Source of the DNA: Lingula anatina
Taxonomy: Eukaryota; Brachiopoda; Lingulata; Lingulida; Lingulidae
NCBI RefSeq assembly: GCF_001039355.2
Contig: NW_019775767.1
Coordinates: 62,053-126,052, forward strand
Direction of reading: 5' to 3'
Length of the DNA stretch: 64,000 nt
Positions within the stretch are counted from its first letter, which is position 1. Each line of letters opens with the position of its first letter. Of this stretch, positions 57,301 to 64,000 are shown in pieces. Made by a program: the position numbers and the translations under genes. The notes under the pieces were generated by a model. The model was given only the letters and a program-made list of their open reading frames with translations, was not told the origin of the DNA and did not search any database.

Positions 57301-58715
57301 TTTTTATATATACATTTATTTATCTAAATATTTATAACATATGGCCTACAAGTCCAGCGGCCGGTTATTCAAATATTTAAAAGGGCCACAGCGCAAAAAA
57401 AAAAAAAATGGCCAAAGCTTTAGATCCAAAATCAAGTCTATTTCTTTTCAAGCAGTATATTATTCATCTCAATCCGCTTAAATGTCAGATCAGCCACTAG
57501 ATAGCAAGGTATAAATAAAATGTCCACTACCAGGGCCACAGATAGATTCCTATTAGATATTTGCAGGTACGTCTCTGGCTAATTTATGGTAAATAAATGT
57601 CGCGTTGGGGAAAAGTGCACATAATTTAAGGGATAACAACTCTTCAATTTGGCAGAAAAAGTACCATAAAACGGAATTTCTTGGGGTAAATGACGATTTC
57701 CCCATATTTTCCAGTGGTATATGTATCCGTTTCGACATGCAAAGTTAGAAAAGATTATTAATGAGGGTAGTTATATATGAAGGTCCACGTGATCTGATGA
57801 CAAGCACAGATTCCAGAATAAATGTGATAACCGCCGTTTTGGTGGTAAAATGGATATTTTATATATTTGTGTGTTGTCTACAATGTATGTATTGTAGAAT
57901 TCTGAATATCATACGTTATACTTTTAATCTGCGTCCCTGGTACAAGTGATATGTGGACCACCCTCGTGCTCAGCACTAAATATAGATCTCACATGTATCA
58001 GAGAATAAAAAACAATTCAGCGCGAAATGATTTCCTTGATAGTACATCAGTACTGTTCATTCATTTCCATGCAGTTGTTGCATTTACACGTCACAATTAA
58101 TCGACTGATAAATGGCCGCTCGATATTCACAAAAGAAAATGTACAGTGAGATCCTATTTCCGCTTACCGCAGTATGACTGAATTACAAAGAAACATTTGC
58201 ATTTGAATACGAAACTTGAATAGCATCCGTTTTTCTTCATTGTTTTTTTTTTTTTTTTAGATTCGTCATACAATGTAACAACATAATGGATAACACGCAG
58301 GAACTGTATAATTCCATATGACATACATGTATAATATGAATATTTTCTATTCCAAACTAAATAAACCTTTCAATATTATTTTAATATAACTATGTATATA
58401 AATGGTTATTTGATTCAAGCTGGAGTAGTTCTTAAAAAGGTTTTAATTCGTCTTCCATTACAGGATGCACAGACGTAGAATTTAGATCTAGAACGACGAC
58501 CATTCATGATGATGACGATGTAGATACCGGTGCATGTTGGATTCACATATCATAGAAGGCAAGTGTCATGACCGGTTGAAGTTTTTGAAAAGGCTCACCC
58601 TTAATATACACGTAGACGTACAAAATTTATTCTAGAAAATATCTGGAGGAGGCAGCGGACATTTATTCATTTATTTATTTGTTTGTTTATTATTCTTATT
58701 CTGATTTTTTTTTTC
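54372..58715. repeat. Second copy of 49527-54370
   Basis: It is nearly identical throughout, with single-base changes, small indels and one missing segment of about 490 bases. It includes a MITE family 1 copy (55767-56106), a MITE family 2 copy (56648-56855) and a truncated MITE family 1 copy (57626-57865). No supported gene. Confidence 0.9.
55767..56106 (+). mobile_element. MITE family 1 copy (allele of 50933-51272)
   Basis: It has the same ends and length as the copy at 50933-51272 and the same position within the repeated block. Confidence 0.75.
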
Positions 58716-58731
58716 ATTTTTTTTTTTTCAG

Positions 58732-58962
58732 TTTAGTCGGCTAAGATCCACTGTAGTTCATTCCATTTTTCATTTAAGCTGTATTGTGAAACAGATCGTC
58801 AAGGTTCGAACCGTGAGAAACTCCAGGATGTCCCAGTTGACTTCAAAGGATTGCCTCATTTCATTGCAGCTGACATCTACGGGGAATATTAAGAAGCTGA
58901 CCCCGGTCAGTGACCGTTATCCTGTTTGTCTATGGGTCATTGATCCGGCTGATATCGGATAC
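58732..58962 (+). CDS. Ig-like exon, first (truncated) copy
   Basis: A long T run then CAG precedes an open frame starting FSRLRSTVVHS. It is cut by the N at 58963 just after DPADIGY. It is identical in content to the full copy at 58983-59243 and almost certainly the same locus placed twice. Confidence 0.5.
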
Positions 58963-58963
58963 N
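58963..58963. other. Single-N assembly joint 4
   Basis: Sequence right of the N restarts the T run and Ig-like exon seen at 58716-58962. Confidence 0.85.
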
Positions 58964-58982
58964 TTTCATTTTTTTTTTTCAG

Positions 58983-59243
58983 TTTAGTCGGCTTAGATCC
59001 ACTGTAGTTCATTCCATTTTTCATTTAAGCTGTATTGTGAAACAGATCGTCAAGGTTCGAACCGTGAGAAACTCCAGGATGTCCCAGTTGACTTCAAAGG
59101 ATTGCCTCATTTCATTGCAGCTGACATCTACGGGGAATATTAAGAAGCTGACCCCGGTCAGTGACCGTTATCCTGTTTGTCTATGGGTCATTGATCCGGC
59201 TGATATCGGATACTACTGTTCCAGTGATAGCAAAGACTTGTAA
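58983..59243 (+). CDS. Ig V-like terminal exon, gene unknown
   Basis: After TTTTTTTTTCAG the frame runs 87 codons to TAA. It includes FHLSCIVKQIVKV (B-strand-like Cys), then VCLWVIDPADIGYYCSSDS. The DPADIGYYC motif is the usual F strand of an Ig V-type domain (D-x-A-x-Y-Y-C). No membrane span or tail follows, so the product may be secreted, or the exon may be part of a gene whose other exons I cannot find upstream. Phase 0 at the acceptor is assumed. Confidence 0.5.
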   Translation, partial: FSRLRSTVVHSIFHLSCIVKQIVKVRTVRNSRMSQLTSKDCLISLQLTSTGNIKKLTPVSDRYPVCLWVIDPADIGYYCSSDSKDL

Positions 59244-61142
59244 CATAAACGAACTTGGAAGTGAGTGAACCGATGATTAAATATACCATCATTACTCTGA
59301 TTGCCTTGGCAAGACAAAAAGTACCATAAGCGAGATGGATGGTTTATCAGAAACTAATATGTCGATTTGTTTCTGTGTAGTGTTTCCATTTGGCAGGAAC
59401 AACAAGATTATCGGCGGTAAATGTTCTTGGAATTAACGCACACGGACATGACCACATCTTGAGCTATTGATAGCCTGATTTAAAAAAAATCAGAGGAAAA
59501 GCGTTGAATGGAGCGTTTGTGATTGAAGCAGAAAACTTGATTCCGGTGCTTTTTCCAGACATCGTAATCGAATCTTCCTGTGTCAGTCCTAATTTCGTTA
59601 CTGCATCAACGTAAGATATTGTTCTACTAGGGTACATGCAGTAACTTTTCCAGTTCTTTTACATAATGCATTGAAATCATTGCTTTCATGTAGAACTGTT
59701 CTATAGTCATTGCAGACTAAAAAAACAACAGCAACAGACCAAAAAAAATCAAACGCTAACGTCTCGATGCCGCGGATTATGTAATACAGAGGCACTTAAT
59801 TACGCCGCCCACACAGCGATCATGTAACCAATGGACATCTATGACGTACATCGGCTTGTTCTCTTGCGTCTGCTTCATGACGACAAAACTGAAACGCTTT
59901 CTTAGAAATATTCTTAAGGCGACAACAAACTCGGAGACAATAATTGGTCTCTGTAATTAATATGATTTCAATAAAAAAAGCAATTATTATCTCATCCATT
60001 TGCCATTTATTTTCCATTGCAAAAGTTCATAGCATTTTCCCTCCTAATCAGCAACTCCGTATGACAATAATGTTTCCAAATGAATTTCTTGTCAGTGCCC
60101 ACACTACCAATTATCATTTGTATCTGCATCACTCAGACTTGCACCCTTAACTTCAGATATTGCTAGAAACTCGCCCCTATCATCTACATGGCGCCTGTGT
60201 CGTTTCCGGTAGGCTCTGAAACTCAGGGTAACCAGAACCAGAACCACTACATTTGCGGTTACAGCTGTCATACATCACCCTGAGTTTAGATATAATCGGG
60301 AACTCAGTTCCACAACCAGCACGCCTGTGTAGTTCCCGGTAACCTCTTACAGTCAGGGTGGCGTACATTGCCTTTAATGAAATAACGCAACAGGCATGGT
60401 GATTCAATCAGTGTTAGTAACGCTGGATTAGAGATGAGGATAGCGTCAGGGGAAAACACGCACTTATGTCTGTATAATAAGACGGAGAACTCCTATATAC
60501 AGTGGAGCAAGCTGACAAGGAAATATTTTCTTTTTTCTCATCTTTTTGGTCCTGTCAGCGTTCTGAAGACTCATAGGAATCTTGCAGGTTTCCATAAAAG
60601 CCATCGCTGGAGACAACGCTATAGATAGGAAGGAAAATCGAAATCTACAAGTCTTCAAAAGAATAACAGCAGCCAGTGAAATGCAAAACTCGCGTCTCAT
60701 TTATATACATTGTATGAGCTCAGGACGCAACCTAACTCGCCCTTTTCAGAACCAGACTTTTTCATCTGAGCTTCTTAGGAGGGATACTAATCCAGTTGCA
60801 AATTGCACGGCAATTACGGAAACGGATTTCAGCGGGTATCCACGCCTCCAATTACACGTGAAGTAGAGTACAAGACGTATGTAATAAATTGATTTGATCT
60901 TATTGGTGACTTGAAAGTTTCGTGATGACATTAGTACCAGGGGATAATCTGGTCTCATCATGCTTATTGCTCTCTCGAGGAAAACGCGCTGAGTTTTTGC
61001 CTTGGGATGATGCTGATAATTTCAAACGAGTTACATTGACAGTGGTAAGCATACTTTATATGTAAGACATAGTCAAGAATCGGTGATGGTAAATTTCACA
61101 GAAAAGTAACACTGAGAATGGAGTGAGTAGTGACAACTTGGA
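59244..61142. other. Spacer between Ig-like exon and GPCR
   Basis: It has no firm gene. Near 60104-60262 the minus strand has a short hydrophobic run (ANVVVLVLVTLSF), then basic residues (RKRHRRHVDD) and an acidic tail to a stop. This could be a membrane-anchor exon but lacks other support. Two similar segments of about 60 bases lie near 60190-60240 and 60320-60370. Confidence 0.45.
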
Positions 61143-62228
61143 ATGTGCGAAAACAGTACGGTGAAAAATGTACATGTATTTAAGCGTATCATGGAACCGA
61201 CTATGAACCTGTTGATTAACACCACCGAAAACACCACCGACGAAAACAATTGCACTCTTTGCCTGCGTGTTTTGGAGTTGGAAGCGCGCATTCTACCGAT
61301 AATTTTCAGCCTGATATTTCTAGTCGGGTTGGCAGGAAACGGCGGCTTGATAGCCGTCATATGGAAGCACCAGAAGAAGGACGTGTCAACGTTACTGATT
61401 CTGAACTTGGCTGTGGGAGATTTTTTGCTTATCCTTGTCTCAGTGCCTTTCACGGCAACCATATTTGCCTTTCCAAAATGGCCTTTCGGAGATGTTGTAT
61501 GTATGCTGAACGAGTTTTTGCAAACTTTATCCTTGGGTGTGAGTGTGTTTTCGCTGACAGCTTTAAGTCTGGAACGCAGGAATAGCGCAGTTAATATGTA
61601 CAAACCATTAGTTGTGAGCGGTTCCGTGACTCTAAGAGTGAAAATACTCATTGTTTCCATATGGGCGATTTCTGCCATATTTGGCGTCCCCCACATGGTG
61701 GGGTACCACGTGATACAAGTCTGGAGAGCTGATTTGAGCTTTTTCATGAATGTGTGTTGGCCGTATCCTTTGGATTGGCCGGCGTGGTACGGGCGATTCC
61801 ACGTCACCGCGCGACTGTTTATCTATCTGATTTTCCCCATGGTCATCATACTGTGGTCGTACGTGTCCATAGCGAAATTACTTCTCAGACAGCGCGCTGG
61901 AGAAGAGCGCAACGAAAGCCAGCCACAGACCAGCTACATGAGGAATCTTAGAATGTCGAGGAAGAAAATGGCGGCCATTGTGCTGTTCTTGGTTGTACTG
62001 TTTGGCATATGTTCCATCCCCAGGCATATCTACCTTTTATGGTACCACTATCACCGAGGGACGTACACGCCATTTTGGCATATCTTCAAGAGTGTGGGGT
62101 TCGTTCTATCTTTTATGAATTCCTGCCTGAATCCATTGACTTTATACGGTCTTAGCAAACCGTTCAGGAGGCAGTGTAATGCTCACTTCAGTACTTGCTG
62201 TCGTACGATTAGAAAATCGATTCAATAG
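61143..62228 (+). CDS. Rhodopsin-class neuropeptide GPCR, bombesin/CCHamide-receptor-like (361 aa)
   Basis: This is an intact single-exon frame with seven hydrophobic spans. The N-terminus has several N-glycosylation sites (NST, NTT, NTT, NCT). Landmarks: GN at 65-66 in TM1, LAVGD with Asp93 in TM2, Cys120 and Cys205 for the ECL1-ECL2 disulphide, Trp174 in TM4, Pro232 in TM5, NPLTLY (330-335) in TM7, and Cys345/352/353 as possible palmitoylation sites. WPFGDVVCMLNEFLQTLSLG, then SVFSLTALS, is the signature of the bombesin, CCHamide and BRS3 group. Unusual: ERR (144-146) replaces DRY, and CSIP (290-293) replaces the usual CWxP. Met17 and Met21 are alternative starts. AATAAA lies at 62699-62704. 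Confidence 0.88.
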   Translation: MCENSTVKNVHVFKRIMEPTMNLLINTTENTTDENNCTLCLRVLELEARILPIIFSLIFLVGLAGNGGLIAVIWKHQKKDVSTLLILNLAVGDFLLILVSVPFTATIFAFPKWPFGDVVCMLNEFLQTLSLGVSVFSLTALSLERRNSAVNMYKPLVVSGSVTLRVKILIVSIWAISAIFGVPHMVGYHVIQVWRADLSFFMNVCWPYPLDWPAWYGRFHVTARLFIYLIFPMVIILWSYVSIAKLLLRQRAGEERNESQPQTSYMRNLRMSRKKMAAIVLFLVVLFGICSIPRHIYLLWYHYHRGTYTPFWHIFKSVGFVLSFMNSCLNPLTLYGLSKPFRRQCNAHFSTCCRTIRKSIQ

Positions 62229-64000
62229 CAATGGGCTATTAATGTATTTGATTTACTTCTTTATGCACTACGACGTGTAATAGAAAGATAAGAAATATAG
62301 ACTTAAGCGCCTGGGTAACATGAAGTGCACTGTAATTAAAAAAGGAATATAAGTCAAAAGTTATAGTTATAATTAAACGTACTAAGTATCTGGACAAAAT
62401 CTACCTTTAAAAAGTTTATATTCATTTGATTGTTCTTAAGGTATTATTTCAAATATCCATTCATTCATTATCTATTTATTTATTTATCTATGTATCTTTT
62501 CATGCGCAAATCCAATCGTCTTCTTATAACTCTATTCAGTTTGTTATTTAAACTCTATTTATGAACCTTTGTTTCTGTGTGTATGTTTGTGTATACGTAT
62601 GTGTATTACAGAACGATTTTTGCCAATGTTATTCACCTTAATGAATTAAGCAGCGTGCTCCTAGTATACATGTAGTACACATGTAACCTTTGGATAGAAA
62701 TAAACCACAGGCGTGCGGTCTACTTATACAGCCACTTGCCACGCTGGATATTTCATAGAAGATATTCAAGAATTCAATAATTCAGTGACACAATTGTCCA
62801 GTGTTACCTCACCACTATATATTATTCATCTGACTCAATGATTTAAATGACAAATAATTCGGCTTTCAAGAGTGCTCATGATCCCTACGAACAGGCTATG
62901 AGTTTGTTTGCATGGTTTTTGTTTGTTTGCTTGTTCGTTTCAATTTTTGTATGTACGCTAAGTCGGGGATAGAAATAAACTTAGTTGGCATTTTTAGAAT
63001 ATATCTTTGCAATCCCTTATTTTGACCTATGCATTGACGGCAATACAGGTGTGCAAAAAAACAGAAGTTGTGAAAACCGTTTTTTTATTATTTTACTGTT
63101 ATTTATTTATACTTAAACTGACAGCAGCCTGGATTAGTCCTGTTGCGCTGTTTATTGTTTACAATGGCAACAGAAAAACTTTCAGTAAGAGAGACAAGTG
63201 AACCCAATCATCAGAAATATAAGAACCCAGAACGAGGCGCCAGTTTGGAGTACGTCCTTGGTTGAACACAGAGTTCTTTTGTCTTATCAACTCCTTCACA
63301 AGCTCTTCAATATTTATCATGGTAGTCGAATGTAAATTGAATGTCATATCATTATTTTAACAGCTGAATTCTCCAAAGGGTCAGACAACATCCATTTGCC
63401 TGGCGTCTGGTCTAATTTATCGGGGGACCCAATCAACTAGACGTCAGTGCAAAAAGAAATAGTACACAGGATGCTGGATTGAAGAAAACACTTGCTGTAA
63501 ATAGTTGACAATTGTTAAATGTCAAAAAATTTTAAACTGAGTCTGTTATAAGGCAATCGCTTCAAGACGAAATGTCTCACGACACTTTAAAAAAATCAAA
63601 TGCGTTCGATAGCGCTTGGGCGAGCGTGAAATTTGATGGAACGTCGGCTCTATAAATAATGCATTCAGCATTTTCAGTTCTTCTTTTGTTTTTATATGAA
63701 GTCAACCAATAAAGACCTTTTTTCCTCCACCCTGGACCCGCCGGTGGGAAAAATCAAAGAATGTAGAATCATAACTGAAGGTATCGCAGTGAATGATTTT
63801 CCTTTTCGCTAGTGATTGAGAAAAACGAGGCGACAAAAATTGTTGAATCTGAGTTTGCCGCTAAGTAAACATGTAACTGGATTAAGAAGTAAAAGGGGGT
63901 TCACTTAAGGTGGTGCAAGAGCGGCTTAACGAAACTTAAGCGCATACAAAGCGCGTTAAGGCTTTTTACGGAACATACAGTATAATTCATTTCTCTAAAA
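62229..64000. other. 3' flank of the GPCR gene
   Basis: It holds the likely 3' untranslated region, with AATAAA at 62699-62704 and CAATAAAG near 63708. No further gene is recognised before the window ends. Confidence 0.5.

Noticed and set aside
61073-61807. 244-codon minus-strand frame
   Set aside because: It is a shadow of the GPCR on the opposite strand, with no domain of its own.

Overview
This window is animal (metazoan) nuclear DNA, most likely from a marine invertebrate. The evidence is: AT-rich sequence, split genes with GT-AG introns, calcium-binding-type EGF exons in uniform phase 1-1, an EMI domain, a HYR domain, C-type lectin domains, a neuropeptide GPCR, and animal-type repeats (Penelope-like, LINE, Tc1-like, TTAA-type, MITEs). 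The phylum cannot be fixed from this sequence alone; a lophotrochozoan (mollusc, brachiopod, annelid) or an invertebrate deuterostome are the best guesses.

Layout. (1) 1009-16379, minus strand: gene A, 15 exons. Its exons, joined at splice sites read here, give an uninterrupted 705-residue protein: signal peptide, EMI domain, eleven EGF-like modules, one membrane span, tyrosine-rich tail. Its introns hold a Penelope-like element, a LINE cut by a TTAA-flanked element, a transposon built of GAATGC-like motifs, and at least three decayed EGF exons. (2) 19152-36582, minus strand: gene B, 26 coding exons, 1505 residues: signal peptide, EGF, Thr/Ser-rich mucin stretch, a series of short Cys-rich modules, two C-type lectin-like domains, unclassified modules, a HYR domain, a GCC2/GCC3 (ephrin-receptor-like) module, one membrane span and a tail clearly paralogous to that of gene A. 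Its intron phases agree throughout and the total is an exact multiple of three. A candidate non-coding first exon lies near 42390. (3) 33417-59213: a region of repeated near-identical blocks joined at four single N bases (37911, 42865, 54371, 58963). These look like two haplotypes placed in series by the assembler, not biological duplications. The second block (42866-47336) carries a copy of the first six coding exons of gene B. (4) 58732-59243, plus strand: an Ig-like exon, again present twice across an N. (5) 61143-62228, plus strand: an intact single-exon rhodopsin-class GPCR of the bombesin/CCHamide-receptor type with altered signature motifs.

How it fits together. Genes A and B are head-to-tail neighbours about 2.8 kb apart. 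They share a last exon (membrane span plus a tail with conserved Tyr-x-x-Leu/Ile motifs) but have unrelated ectodomains. This looks like a small cluster of paired cell-surface receptors made by shuffling different binding modules onto one signalling tail. Binding of glycans or matrix proteins, and phosphotyrosine signalling, are inferences from domain types. The rest of the window is introns, MITEs, simple repeats and intergenic DNA with no coding signal that I can support.
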